From NCBI RefSeq assembly GCF_030063455.1, contig NZ_JASITB010000007.1, forward strand, positions 1-64,000: a stretch of 64,000 nucleotides of DNA. Reading direction: 5' to 3'. How positions within the stretch are numbered: position 1 is the stretch's first letter; each line of letters opens with the position of its first letter. The notes under the pieces are model-generated. The model did no database searches, was not told where the DNA came from, and worked only from the letters and a program-made list of their open reading frames with translations. Shown in pieces: positions 32,629 through 42,460 of this stretch. The DNA comes from Cryobacterium sp. PH31-O1. GTDB lineage: Bacteria > Actinomycetota > Actinomycetes > Actinomycetales > Microbacteriaceae. The position numbers and the translations under genes are program-made.

Positions 32629-34067
32629 CATTCAGTCATTCCGACAACGGAACGCCCGAGAAGGTCTGGGAGGCCGCCCGCTGGCCGGATCGCTTCAGCT
32701 CGCTCCGCCTGGACGCGCTGAAGCGTCTGGTCGTGGTGTCGGCGCACCCCGACGACGAGAGCCTCGGCGTCGGCGGTCTGATCGCCCACGTGGCCGGGCT
32801 CGGCCTGCCGATCGTCGTCATCGTGCTGAGCAACGGCGAAGCATCGCACCCGCAGTCCACCACCCACGACCCGGCCAGGCTCGCGCAGATTCGCCGCCTC
32901 GAAGTGACGGATGCCCTCGCTCACCTCGCCCCCAACGCGGAGATTCACCTGCTGGAACTTCCCGACGGCAAGCTGGCGGAGCACCTAGACCTGGCTGCGG
33001 GAGCGATAGCGGAAGCGATCGGCGACACGGGCGATTCGACCTGGGTTGTGGCACCGTGGCGAGCCGATCGACACCCAGATCATGCCGCGGCCAGTGCGGC
33101 CGCTGAGCGGGCGGCGCGAGAACGCCGTGCGCGGCTGTTCGAGTATCCGATCTGGGCCTGGCACTGGTCGACCCCGGAGGACGTGGTCTGGTCCGGCGAA
33201 TCCGTGCGGTTGTTCGACCTGATTCCGGCCGAACGCAAGGCCAAAGCTCGAGCTCTCGCCTTGCACCATAGCCAGGTGGGCCCGCTGTCGGATTCCCCCG
33301 GCGATGAAGCGATCGTGCCGGCCAATTTTCGGGCGCACTTCGCCCGGGACTACGAGACGCTGCTCGACATGACACTGCGCGTGGCGGTGAGGCCCGTTTC
33401 CCCCGCACCGCGCGATAGGCGCCCCGGGACGAGCGACACTCGCGGGCAGGCCGACCCGAACCATACCCTGACCGCCGGGTACTTCGATGCGGTCTACGCC
33501 TCGGGGCCCGACCCGTGGGGGTTTGAATCCCGCTGGTACGAGAAACGCAAACGCTCCGCATTGATCGCAGCCCTGCCCCGGCCGCGGTTTTCGGCCGCAC
33601 TCGAACTGGGTTGCTCGACCGGGGTATTGACGGCAGAACTGGCCGACCGCTGTGACACCCTGCTGTGTATCGACCTGGTCGAGCAGCCGCTCATTCTGGC
33701 CCGCGAGCGCTTGGCCGGTCGACCGGGGATCACCTTCGAACGGCGCACCGTGCCGGGGGAATGGCCGAACGGATCCTTCGACCTGATCGTGCTGTCTGAA
33801 GTGGGGTATTACTGCTCGGTGGCCGATCTGCGCCGCATGCTCGAACGGTGTCGAGCCAGTCTCGCCCCGGGCGGAGCACTCGTGGCCTGTCACTGGCGGC
33901 ATCCGGTCGCCGACTATCCCATTACCGGTGATGCCGTGCACGCCCAGCTCACCCACGTGGTGGGGCTGCAGCGAACAGTGCACCACCTGGAACGGGACTT
34001 CGTGCTCGAGGTCTATGAGCCGCGGCCGGCCCAGTCCGTGGCGCAGCGCGAAGGGCTGATTCCGTGA
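32622..34067 (+). CDS. PIG-L deacetylase fused to a SAM-dependent methyltransferase
   Basis: The protein has 481 residues. The N-terminal half is a LmbE/PIG-L zinc deacetylase: VVSAHPDDESLGVGG with the zinc-binding H-DD, and RADRHPDHAAAS with the third histidine. The C-terminal half (about 285-470) is a class I methyltransferase: FSAALELGCSTGVLTAELA is the SAM-binding motif, and PNGSFDLIVLSEVGYYC follows, like NodS-type N-methyltransferases. A deacetylase/N-methyltransferase pair on one chain fits removal of an N-acetyl group from a sugar and methylation of the freed amine. It overlaps both neighbours (7 and 4 bases). Confidence 0.88.
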   Translation: MVTFSHSDNGTPEKVWEAARWPDRFSSLRLDALKRLVVVSAHPDDESLGVGGLIAHVAGLGLPIVVIVLSNGEASHPQSTTHDPARLAQIRRLEVTDALAHLAPNAEIHLLELPDGKLAEHLDLAAGAIAEAIGDTGDSTWVVAPWRADRHPDHAAASAAAERAARERRARLFEYPIWAWHWSTPEDVVWSGESVRLFDLIPAERKAKARALALHHSQVGPLSDSPGDEAIVPANFRAHFARDYETLLDMTLRVAVRPVSPAPRDRRPGTSDTRGQADPNHTLTAGYFDAVYASGPDPWGFESRWYEKRKRSALIAALPRPRFSAALELGCSTGVLTAELADRCDTLLCIDLVEQPLILARERLAGRPGITFERRTVPGEWPNGSFDLIVLSEVGYYCSVADLRRMLERCRASLAPGGALVACHWRHPVADYPITGDAVHAQLTHVVGLQRTVHHLERDFVLEVYEPRPAQSVAQREGLIP

Positions 34068-34852
34068 CCGGCGTCGCGCCCATTCATTCCGTGCCAGCTC
34101 GCACCGTGCCGATCGAAAACGTGGCCATCGTCGTTCCCGTGCGCGATGAGGAGGTGCTGCTGCCCCGCTGTCTGAGCGCCCTCACCGCGGCGATTGCGGC
34201 GTTGAGCGCCGTGCCCGAACCGGACCGCCCGCGAGTGACCGTACTCCTGGTGCTCGATCGCTGCACCGACCTGTCAGCGCGGGTGGCCGCACACTGGTGC
34301 GACTTCCGTCGCCACGAGATCGATGCTGGTGCGGTGGGTGAGGCCCGGCGCGACGGCGTCCGACACGCGCTGGGACCGTTGCTGCCAGCGCGACTGGTTG
34401 ACGCGGCATCCGCTGCACGCACCTGGATCGCGACGACCGATGCGGACTCGGCCGTGCCGCCGAACTGGCTCGTGACCCAGCTGGCGCTGGCCCGCAACGG
34501 CGCCGAGCTCGTGCTGGGAACCGTGCAGCCCGACGACGACCTCGCCGCCCACGAACTGCTGCGCTGGGAGGCCCTGCACACGATCGGTGAGGGGCATCCG
34601 CACGTTCACGGCGCGAATCTGGGGGTGCGGGCCGACCGTTACCTTGCTGCCGGCGAGTTCGCGCCGGTAGACCGCGATGAAGACGTTCTCCTGGTAGCCG
34701 CGCTGCGCCACCTCGGTGTCGCCGAGGCGCGCACCGCGCTGATTCCAGTGCTGACCTCGGGCCGACGGGTGGGGCGTACCCCAGCCGGATTCGCCGGCTA
34801 CCTGCGCGACCACGTCGACAATGAGCAGAAAAATGGGATCATGAACAGATGA
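34064..34852 (+). CDS. Family 2 glycosyltransferase
   Basis: GTG 34064 overlaps the previous gene by four bases; 262 residues. IAVVPVRDEE-type start (VAIVVPVRDEEVLLPRCL), TDADSAVP as the DxD metal-binding site, and VHGANLGVRADRYLAAGEF as the acceptor region mark a GT-A fold. It has no obvious membrane helices. The operon suggests it adds a sugar to the product of the PIG-L/methyltransferase step, or builds the substrate for it. It ends in an ATGA overlap with the aldo/keto reductase. Confidence 0.86.
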   Translation: MTGVAPIHSVPARTVPIENVAIVVPVRDEEVLLPRCLSALTAAIAALSAVPEPDRPRVTVLLVLDRCTDLSARVAAHWCDFRRHEIDAGAVGEARRDGVRHALGPLLPARLVDAASAARTWIATTDADSAVPPNWLVTQLALARNGAELVLGTVQPDDDLAAHELLRWEALHTIGEGHPHVHGANLGVRADRYLAAGEFAPVDRDEDVLLVAALRHLGVAEARTALIPVLTSGRRVGRTPAGFAGYLRDHVDNEQKNGIMNR

Positions 34853-35874
34853 CTTATCTCCCAAACGAATCCCGCTACGAGTCGATGCCGTACCGTCGCG
34901 CCGGGCGCAGCGGCCTCAAACTTCCCGCCATCTCGCTTGGTCTCTGGCAGAACTTCGGCGATGACAAGCCGCTTTCAACGCAGCGAGCCATTCTGCGCCG
35001 GGCCTTCGACCTCGGCATCACGCACTTCGACCTAGCCAACAATTACGGTCCGCCGTACGGTTCGGCCGAGACGAACTTTGGCCAGCTCTACCGCGAAGAT
35101 TTTCGGGCACACCGCGACGAACTCCTGCTCTCGACCAAGGCCGGCTACGACATGTGGCCGGGCCCGTACGGTAACTTCGGCTCCCGCAAGTACCTGCTGT
35201 CGAGCCTCGACCAGTCGCTCGCTCGTATGGGAGTGGACTACGTCGACATCTTCTACTCGCACCGCGCCGACCCCGACACTCCGCTCGAAGAAACCATGGG
35301 GGCCCTGCACACGGCCGTCACGAGCGGTCGGGCCCTCTACGCCGGCATCTCCTCATACTCGCCCGAACGCACCCGTGAAGCTGCGGCGATTCTGGCCGAC
35401 CTCGGCACCCCGCTGCTGATTCACCAGCCCTCATACTCGATGTTCAACCGCTGGGTCGAAGACGATCTGCTCGACACCCTCGAGGACATCGGCGCAGGCT
35501 GCATCGCGTTCTCACCACTGGCCCAGGGGCTGCTGACCGACCGTTACCTCGGTGGTATCCCGGCAGATTCCCGGGTCGCGCGCGACGGGTCGGCGAACAA
35601 ATCCATGGTGAGCGCGGAGGCGCTCACCCACATTCGGGCGTTGACCGAGATCGCCTCCGAACGCGGTCAGTCCCTCGCCCAGCTGGCACTGGCCTGGATT
35701 CTGCGTAATTCCGAGGTGACCAGCGCCCTGATCGGGGCATCGTCGGTGCCTCAGCTCGAAACAAATGTGGGAGCGCTCCAGAACCTCGAGTTCACCGCCG
35801 AGGAGCTGACCGCGATCGACGAGCACGCCGTCGACAACGGCATCAACCTGTGGGCGGCCTCGAGCGCGGTCTGA
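34849..35874 (+). CDS. Aldo/keto reductase (L-glyceraldehyde-3-phosphate reductase-like)
   Basis: The protein has 341 residues. The catalytic tetrad is present: D61 and Y66 in FDLANNYG, K97 in LSTKAG, and the histidine in FYSHRADP. NADPH-binding residues are expected in GASSVPQLETN near the C-terminus. The whole sequence resembles the YghZ/MgrA subgroup (AKR14). It overlaps the GT2 gene by four bases and may be a late addition to that operon or simply read through with it. Confidence 0.88.
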   Translation: MTYLPNESRYESMPYRRAGRSGLKLPAISLGLWQNFGDDKPLSTQRAILRRAFDLGITHFDLANNYGPPYGSAETNFGQLYREDFRAHRDELLLSTKAGYDMWPGPYGNFGSRKYLLSSLDQSLARMGVDYVDIFYSHRADPDTPLEETMGALHTAVTSGRALYAGISSYSPERTREAAAILADLGTPLLIHQPSYSMFNRWVEDDLLDTLEDIGAGCIAFSPLAQGLLTDRYLGGIPADSRVARDGSANKSMVSAEALTHIRALTEIASERGQSLAQLALAWILRNSEVTSALIGASSVPQLETNVGALQNLEFTAEELTAIDEHAVDNGINLWAASSAV

Positions 35875-38562
35875 TCACGGCTCGAGCAGGCCGCGAATGT
35901 CGTCGGCGGTGAGCGCGGTGCTGAACATGGCGTCATCGTCGAGCACCGCGGAGAACAGTTGCGACTTCTGTTTCTGCAGCGCCACCACCTTTTCCTCGAT
36001 GGTGCCCGTGGCGACGAGCCGGTAGACCATCACGTTGCGGGTCTGCCCGATGCGGTGGGTCCGGTCGATGGCCTGCGCCTCGGTCTGCGGGTTCCACCAC
36101 GGATCCAACAGAAAGACGTAGTCGGCTTCGGTCAGGTTGAGGCCAAAACCGCCGGCCTTGAGACTGATCAGAAAGACCGGGGCCGCCCCGCTCCTGAACC
36201 GGTCGATTACCTCGCTGCGCCGCAACGTCGACCCGTCGAGGTAGCAATATGGAATGCCCTGAGCATCGAGCCGGGCGGCGGCAAGCTTCAGAAACGAGGT
36301 GAACTGGCTGAAAATAAGCGCCTTGTGCCCTTCGGCCACCACATCGTCGAGCTGCTCGAACAGGGCGTCGAGCTTGCTCGAGCGCACGCCGGCATACTTC
36401 GGGTCGACCAGGGACGCGTCGAGGCTCAGCAACCGCAGCAGCGTGAGCGAGCGAAAGACGATGAACCGGTTCTTGTCGAGCTCCTCGATCAGCCCGTACA
36501 GTTTCTGCCGTTCACGCTGCAGGAACGTGTCGTAGAGCTTTTGGTGTGCCGGGTTCAGCGCGATCTGCAGCTCTTGCTCCTGCTTGGGCGGCAGGTCGCC
36601 CGCGACGACCTCCTTGGTGCGGCGCAAAATCAGCGGGCGGATGCGCCGGCGCAGCTTCGCCAGCCGCTCCGGGCTCGTTCCCAGCGTCACCGGTCGCACG
36701 TAGTCCTCGGTGAACCTCTGCGCCGACGCGAACAGACCCGGTGCGACGATGCTGAACAGCGACCACAGGTCCATCAGGTTGTTCTCGAGCGGAGTGCCCG
36801 TGATGGCCAGTTTGAACGGTGTGTCGAGCTCTTTGGCACAGGCATAGGCCCGGCTCGTGCGGTTCTTCACGAACTGCGCCTCGTCGAGAATGAGGCCAGC
36901 CCAGGTCACCGCCTGGTAGGCGTCGAAGTCGAGACGGAACAACGCGTAGGACGTGACGAGCACGTCAACGTCGGTGGCGGCATCCGCTATGAGGGTGCGG
37001 CTTTTTGCCTCGGTCGCCGTGATCGTGCGCACCCGCAGTCCGGGCGCGAATCGGGTCGCCTCGTTCAACCAGTTAGCCACAACGGATGTCGGCGCCACGA
37101 CCAGGAACGGCCCCGGATGCGAGGTTTGCGCGTGCACCAGCAGCGCCAGGGTCTGCACTGTCTTGCCGAGCCCCATGTCGTCAGCGAGCACCCCGCCGAG
37201 CTGGTGCTGCCAGAGAAAGGCGAGCCAGGCGAACCCTTCCTGCTGGTACGGGCGGAGGGTTGCGTGCACCCCGGCGGGTAGCGGGATCGGCTCGATTCCG
37301 GCGAGATCCTTCAACCCGGCGGCGGCCGCCCGCCACGATACGGCCGGCACGGTTTCGTCGGCGAGGTCCTCGAAATCGCTCCACAGACTGGCCTGGTAGC
37401 GGCTAATGCGCAGGCCGGTCTCCCATTCCTGCAGCGCTCGCGCCTCGTTGATGAGGTCGTGAAGCTGCTCGAACTCGGGGCTCTGCAGCGACAGATAGCT
37501 GTTGTCGACCAGCTTCAGCCGGGTCTGGCCCTTCGCAAGGGCCTTGAACAGCGGGCCGAACGGCACCGTGATCGCGCCGACGGTCACGATCACGCCGAGG
37601 TCGAACCAGTCACGCTGGTCGGTCTCCACGGTCGTGATCACGAGGTGGGGAATTTCGGTGCGCTCGAAGTCGTCGGGCAGTACCTCGGGAAACCGCACCG
37701 ATGCATCCGCGCTGGTGACCGAGACGCGACGCTGCAGGGCCGGATAGACCGTGCCGAGAAACTCGGCCGTGTCGGCGGCGGGAACCATCGCTGAGTCGAG
37801 TTGGCCCATCAGATGGCGTTGCTCGTTGCTCAGCGGACCGGTCGTCGGTGCGAGGGTGAACACGGTCGGGGTGCCGAAGCGCACGCTGTACACGCCGTGG
37901 CCCGCGATGATTCCGGCGGCTTCGAGCGGATGCGGGGCACCGTCGATGTGCAGGCGGGCCTGCAGCAGCAGCGGGCCCGCCTGCGTTTGGGAGGCATCGA
38001 GGCTCACCTCGGCGAGCGAACCGACCCGCACGGTGACGTCCTTCTTGTTGCCGACGAAGCCGATACCGAGCTGCTCGGCTTCCCGCAGCAGCGGCCAGAG
38101 CAGCGGGCTGGTGAAGTTGTCGAGGTAGATCCAGTCGGTTTCCTGGCTCGTGTAAACCTCGCGCACGGCCTTGTAGAGAGCAGCGAACTGTGAGATCCAG
38201 CGATGGTGTTCGGGGTCGAGGTTGAACCGGTTCAGCTGAAAGGTGAGGTGGCTCCAGGTGACGTTGCTGCGCACCCAGTTGCCGTTTGCGTTCTGGATGA
38301 CCGGCCGCACGCCGAGCCGGTACTCGCCGTGCCCGGCCACGAGCGCCTTCACCGGCTTAGCGGTCGGCCCCCGCCACCGGTCGTTCGTGCGCGGAGTCTG
38401 CTCGCGCAGCTCGAATTGCAGCCCCATCGGCACCTTCGGCCCGGTGGGCAGGGCGCGCGGTTGCCCGAAATTGCCGATCCGCGGGCCAGCGGATGCCCCG
38501 GGCGGTGTTTCCGGCGCCAGCACCAGCCGCTTCCAGGCGGCTGTGCCCGGGGAATCCGACAC
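35875..38562 (-). CDS. SNF2/Rad54-family helicase-like ATPase
   Basis: GTG 38562 gives 895 residues and lies five bases after the oligopeptidase stop; the long N-terminal extension in the open frame overlaps that gene and is not coding. Residues 1-430 are a bacterial SNF2-associated region without visible zinc motifs. Helicase motifs are DDMGLGKTVQT near 455, ILDEAQFVKN near 559 and IDRTHRIGQTRNV near 832. SNF2 ATPases translocate on DNA and remodel protein-DNA complexes rather than unwind it. It converges on the AKR gene with no gap. Confidence 0.9.
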   Translation of the reverse strand: MSDSPGTAAWKRLVLAPETPPGASAGPRIGNFGQPRALPTGPKVPMGLQFELREQTPRTNDRWRGPTAKPVKALVAGHGEYRLGVRPVIQNANGNWVRSNVTWSHLTFQLNRFNLDPEHHRWISQFAALYKAVREVYTSQETDWIYLDNFTSPLLWPLLREAEQLGIGFVGNKKDVTVRVGSLAEVSLDASQTQAGPLLLQARLHIDGAPHPLEAAGIIAGHGVYSVRFGTPTVFTLAPTTGPLSNEQRHLMGQLDSAMVPAADTAEFLGTVYPALQRRVSVTSADASVRFPEVLPDDFERTEIPHLVITTVETDQRDWFDLGVIVTVGAITVPFGPLFKALAKGQTRLKLVDNSYLSLQSPEFEQLHDLINEARALQEWETGLRISRYQASLWSDFEDLADETVPAVSWRAAAAGLKDLAGIEPIPLPAGVHATLRPYQQEGFAWLAFLWQHQLGGVLADDMGLGKTVQTLALLVHAQTSHPGPFLVVAPTSVVANWLNEATRFAPGLRVRTITATEAKSRTLIADAATDVDVLVTSYALFRLDFDAYQAVTWAGLILDEAQFVKNRTSRAYACAKELDTPFKLAITGTPLENNLMDLWSLFSIVAPGLFASAQRFTEDYVRPVTLGTSPERLAKLRRRIRPLILRRTKEVVAGDLPPKQEQELQIALNPAHQKLYDTFLQRERQKLYGLIEELDKNRFIVFRSLTLLRLLSLDASLVDPKYAGVRSSKLDALFEQLDDVVAEGHKALIFSQFTSFLKLAAARLDAQGIPYCYLDGSTLRRSEVIDRFRSGAAPVFLISLKAGGFGLNLTEADYVFLLDPWWNPQTEAQAIDRTHRIGQTRNVMVYRLVATGTIEEKVVALQKQKSQLFSAVLDDDAMFSTALTADDIRGLLEP

Positions 38563-38567
38563 GATCG

Positions 38568-40709
38568 TTAGCTGTCTGCGGCGGGGTGACCGGCAGGGTT
38601 CAGGCCGGCAGCATCGAGCACCCAGGCGTAGTTGAAGGCGCGTTCGTGCCAGGCGCTGTATCGACCGGAGACGCCGCCGTGGCCGGCCGACATCTCGGTC
38701 TTGAGCAGGGCATCCGCTTTCACTTCGCGCAGCTTGGCCACCCATTTGGCCGGCTCGACATAGAGCACGCGGGTATCATTCAAGCTGGTCACAGCCAGAA
38801 TCGACGGATAGTCGACGGCACGTACGTTCTCGACGGGGGAGTACGACTTCATATAGGCGTACACGTCGGCGTCGTGCAGGGGGTCGCCCCATTCGTCCCA
38901 CTCGATCACGGTCAGCGGCAGTGAGGGGTCGAGGATCGAGGTGAGCGCGTCAACGAACGGAACCTCGGCGAGGATACCGGAGAACAGCTCGGGCGCGAGG
39001 TTAGCGACGGCGCCCATGAGCAGGCCGCCGGCGCTGCCGCCCTCGGCGACCAGCCGGTCTGGGGTCGTGAAGCCCGCGTCGATGAGGTGGCGGGCGCAAC
39101 TTACGAAGTCGGTGAAGGTGTTGCGTTTGGTCGTCGTCTTGCCGTTCTCGTACCAGGTGCGGCCGAGTTCGCCGCCACCGCGCACGTGCGCGATGGCGAA
39201 GATCATGCCGCGGTCGAGCAGGCTGAGCCTGGCAATCCCAAATCCGGGGTCGATGCTGTGCTCGTACGATCCGTAGCCGTAGAGCAGGGTCGGTGCCCAA
39301 GTGCCGGGTGTGACGAGGTCGCGGCGGTAGACCAGCGAGATCGGCACGCGGGTACCGTCTTCGGCGGTGGCCCATTCGCGACGCTGTTCGTAGAGCGTGG
39401 GGTCGTAGCCGCCGAGCACGGGCTGCTGCTTGAGCAGGCGGCGCTCGCCGGTTTGCACGACGAGGTCGTAGACGGTCGACGGGGTGACGAAGCTCGTGAA
39501 GCCGAAGCGCAGGGTTGGTTGCGTCCACTCCGGATTGCCGGCCGATCCGACGGCGAACAACGGCTCGTCGAAGTCGAGCTCGGTCAGGCCGCTCGCGTCG
39601 TGTCGGTCGATTGCCAGGCGGGTCAGGCCGTCACGCCGGTACTCCACGACGAGAAAGTCGGCGAAAGCGTCGACGCTCTCGAGGCGGATCTGCGGATCGT
39701 GCGGCATCAGCATCCGCTTCTCACCCTGCGGGTTTTCTGCACTGACGCTGACCAGCTCGAAATTGACCGCGGTGCCGGCGTTGTGCACGATCAGCAGGCG
39801 GTCTTCACCGTCGATGACGGCGTGCTCGACGTCGTATTCCACGTTGTCCTGGCGTGGCCAGACCACGGTGAAGTCACCGGTGGGGTCACTCGCGTCGAGC
39901 ACCCAGGATTCGGTGGTCACGCTCGAGCCCGCTTCGATCATGAGGAATCTGCGGCTGCGCGTAATGCCGACGCCAACCCAGAACCGCTCATCGGGCTCGT
40001 GGAAAATGCTGGTGTCGGTCTCTCTGGCCGAACCGATCTCGTGCCGCCACACGGTGTCTGGACGCCAGGCGTCATCGACGGTGGTGTAGAAGAGGTAGCG
40101 TCCGCTCGGGTCGAACAGGGCGCCGGCGCTCGTGTTCGGGATGGTGTCTGGCAGGTTCTCGCCGGTCGCGATGGTGCGCACGCGGATCGTGTAACGTTCG
40201 TCGCCCTCGACATCGACGGCGTAGAGCAGGCGGGTGCCGTCTTCGCTCAGGTCGAAGCTGCCGAGTGAAAAGAATTCGTGGCCCTCGGCTTCAGCGTTGT
40301 CGTCGAGCAGAATCTGCTCGCCGGGCACGCTCTGATTGCTGCCGAGCAGGGGGGCGGCCCAGTCGTCGGGACCGGCGATGGGTGCCCGACAGTGGATGCC
40401 GTATTCCTGGCCCGCGACGGTGCGGGTGTAGTACCAGAACGCACCGCGACGCACCGGAACACTCAGGTCGGTTTCCTGGGTGCGATTTTTGATCTCGGTG
40501 AAGATCTGCTGCCGCAAGTTCTCCTGGTTGGCGGTGCGGGCCTGGGTATAGCTGTTCTCTGCCTCGAGGTGGGCGATGACCTCTGGGTTGTCCTTGTCGC
40601 GCAACCACTCATAGTCATCGATGTAGACGTCATTGTGGAACTCACGATGCTGCGGTTTCTTCGCTGCGCGAGGGGCAGCGTCGGGAGGGGTGATCGGGCC
40701 AGAGGTCAT
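38568..40709 (-). CDS. ptrB: Oligopeptidase B (S9A serine peptidase)
   Basis: ATG 40709 follows a G-rich ribosome-binding site and gives 713 residues, the usual length. The N-terminal half is the beta-propeller. The catalytic triad is Ser in GGSAGGLLMG near 556, Asp in SLNDTRVLY near 643 and His in SAGHGGVSGRY near 675. The enzyme cuts peptides after basic residues in the cytosol and excludes folded proteins. The stop is only five bases before the SNF2 gene, so the two are co-transcribed. Confidence 0.93.
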   Translation of the reverse strand: MTSGPITPPDAAPRAAKKPQHREFHNDVYIDDYEWLRDKDNPEVIAHLEAENSYTQARTANQENLRQQIFTEIKNRTQETDLSVPVRRGAFWYYTRTVAGQEYGIHCRAPIAGPDDWAAPLLGSNQSVPGEQILLDDNAEAEGHEFFSLGSFDLSEDGTRLLYAVDVEGDERYTIRVRTIATGENLPDTIPNTSAGALFDPSGRYLFYTTVDDAWRPDTVWRHEIGSARETDTSIFHEPDERFWVGVGITRSRRFLMIEAGSSVTTESWVLDASDPTGDFTVVWPRQDNVEYDVEHAVIDGEDRLLIVHNAGTAVNFELVSVSAENPQGEKRMLMPHDPQIRLESVDAFADFLVVEYRRDGLTRLAIDRHDASGLTELDFDEPLFAVGSAGNPEWTQPTLRFGFTSFVTPSTVYDLVVQTGERRLLKQQPVLGGYDPTLYEQRREWATAEDGTRVPISLVYRRDLVTPGTWAPTLLYGYGSYEHSIDPGFGIARLSLLDRGMIFAIAHVRGGGELGRTWYENGKTTTKRNTFTDFVSCARHLIDAGFTTPDRLVAEGGSAGGLLMGAVANLAPELFSGILAEVPFVDALTSILDPSLPLTVIEWDEWGDPLHDADVYAYMKSYSPVENVRAVDYPSILAVTSLNDTRVLYVEPAKWVAKLREVKADALLKTEMSAGHGGVSGRYSAWHERAFNYAWVLDAAGLNPAGHPAADS

Positions 40710-40734
40710 CCCCCCAGCGTAGTTTGTGCGCCGC

Positions 40735-41289
40735 TTAGACCGCTGCGCAGATGCGGGCGACCGCGAGTTGGCCGACACCGGTCAGGGTCAGGGCGTCAAG
40801 GGCATCGGGCCGAACCGCATCGAGCACCGCCAGAGACTGGGCGCCGAGCGAGAACAGGCCTTGGGCGATGACCACGACGACAATCTCTCCGGCTTCGGAG
40901 GTGATCGACCAGCTGTCGGTTACTCGGTGGCATTCGATTGTGCCGCTGCACCGACCGCGACGAGTCATCAGGTTCAGGGCGAGCGTCGGCCGGGTGACGT
41001 TCGCCGAGGCGACCTCGTTCTCGCCGGCAAAGCTGTGGGATTCGAATTGGCCGAGGCGCACGAGTGGGCCCTGATCGATTAGATCGAGCCCGTGTTGCGA
41101 CAGCGCCAGCAGGCACCGGTCCACACCGGCAAAGGTCGAGAACGGCGCTGTGGAATCAATGGTCGCGATGCTGAGCCGCCAGTCGAAATCGCCGGCCGCC
41201 GGCGACACCAGAATCTCGCTGGTCACCCCCGCGCCGTTACGCCACGGCACGTCGACCCGATCGGCGGCCCGCAGAATGTCAACGCTCAA
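40735..41289 (-). CDS. hutD: HutD-family protein
   Basis: TTG 41289 is chosen because GAGAGG lies nine bases upstream; GTG 41298 is an alternative. It overlaps the hutI stop by 11 bases and gives 184 residues. VPWRNGAGVTSEI near the N-terminus, FDWRLSIATIDSTAPFS and the later beta strands are the bicupin HutD fold. HutD is thought to tune histidine-utilisation pathway output, perhaps by sensing formyl-glutamate, but its biochemistry is open. It ends the hut operon. Confidence 0.85.
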   Translation of the reverse strand: MSVDILRAADRVDVPWRNGAGVTSEILVSPAAGDFDWRLSIATIDSTAPFSTFAGVDRCLLALSQHGLDLIDQGPLVRLGQFESHSFAGENEVASANVTRPTLALNLMTRRGRCSGTIECHRVTDSWSITSEAGEIVVVVIAQGLFSLGAQSLAVLDAVRPDALDALTLTGVGQLAVARICAAV

Positions 41290-42460
41290 CGCGCCCACCC
41301 TCTCGCCAGACGGCACCGGTCAGCGGAACCCCGGGGCGGTAGGCCAGGTGCGAAATCGACGGGGCGTTCAATACCTGCAGATCGGCGCGGCCACCGACCT
41401 GCAGGGAGCCGACGGCATCCGCACCCTGATCGCGGCCGAGCGACCGGGCCGCACCGCGCGTCGCCGCCCAGACGGCTTCGCCGACGGTCAGGCCCATTTG
41501 CAATACGGCGGTCGCCACGCAGAACGGCATTGACGTGGTGTACGAGGTTCCGGGATTGCAGTTGGTCGCCAGGGCGATGGTGACTCCGGCGTCGAGCAAC
41601 TGCCGAGCCGGCGCAAACGGCTGCCGGGTCGACAGGTCGCAGGCCGGCAGCAGTGTCGCCACCGTCGTTCCGGCGGCCAGCGCGTCGATGTCGGCCGGCT
41701 CCAGGTAGTTGCAGTGGTCGACACTCGCCGCGCCGAGCTCGGCCGCGAGTTGCACGCCGCCGCTGAAGCCGAGCTGATTGCCGTGCACGCGCACTCCCAG
41801 GCCCGCGGCGCGGCCGGCCAGCAGCACTTCGCGGGTTTCCTCCACGTCGAAGGCGCCCCGTTCGCAGAACGCGTCGATGTACTGCACGTAGGGCCGCACG
41901 GCGGTGAGCATCGGCCCGGTCACGAGGTCGAGGTAGTCGCGACGGTCCATCCCGGCCGGCACGATGTGGGCGCCGAGAAAGGTCACCACGTCGGCCACCC
42001 GGGCCCCAGCGCGCGCCGAACGTGTTTCGCTGTCGACATCGAGCCCGTACCCGGTCTTCGTCTCGAGAAAGGTGGTGCCCTGCACTTCGGCCTCGTGGCG
42101 CAGACGCCGGGCCGTAGCCACGAGCTGTTCCTCGGTCGCGGCCCGCGTGGCGTCGACGGTCGTGTTGATGCCGCCCGCGGCATAAGCCTGGCCAGTCATT
42201 CGGGCTTCGAACTCCGCCGAACGATCTCCGCCGAACACGAGATGGGTGTGCGTGTCGACCCAGCCGGGCAGAACCGCGCGCCCGCCGACATCCGTTCGAC
42301 GATCGGCTGCGGGAGCCTTCGCAGCGGGGCCGATCCAGAGGATGCGCCCCGCGCCGATCACGAGGGCGGCGTCGCGGCGCCGTTCGCCCGATTCATCGTG
42401 GGTGGTCAGCTCACCGATGCCGGTCACCAGCTCGGTACCGGTCATTCCGGTCGTAGTCAT
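41279..42460 (-). CDS. hutI: Imidazolonepropionase
   Basis: The protein has 393 residues, normal for HutI. Metal ligands are expected in WVDTHTHLVFGGDRSAEF, then LGAHIVPAG, VHGNQLGFSGGVQL and VDHCNY. It hydrolyses 4-imidazolone-5-propionate to N-formimino-glutamate, the third step of histidine breakdown. The start overlaps the hutF stop by four bases; the stop overlaps hutD. Confidence 0.94.
   Translation of the reverse strand: MTTTGMTGTELVTGIGELTTHDESGERRRDAALVIGAGRILWIGPAAKAPAADRRTDVGGRAVLPGWVDTHTHLVFGGDRSAEFEARMTGQAYAAGGINTTVDATRAATEEQLVATARRLRHEAEVQGTTFLETKTGYGLDVDSETRSARAGARVADVVTFLGAHIVPAGMDRRDYLDLVTGPMLTAVRPYVQYIDAFCERGAFDVEETREVLLAGRAAGLGVRVHGNQLGFSGGVQLAAELGAASVDHCNYLEPADIDALAAGTTVATLLPACDLSTRQPFAPARQLLDAGVTIALATNCNPGTSYTTSMPFCVATAVLQMGLTVGEAVWAATRGAARSLGRDQGADAVGSLQVGGRADLQVLNAPSISHLAYRPGVPLTGAVWREGGRVER

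Noticed and set aside
35959-37281. 440-codon plus-strand frame inside the SNF2 gene
   Set aside because: Shadow of the helicase gene: arginine- and glutamine-rich without any domain.
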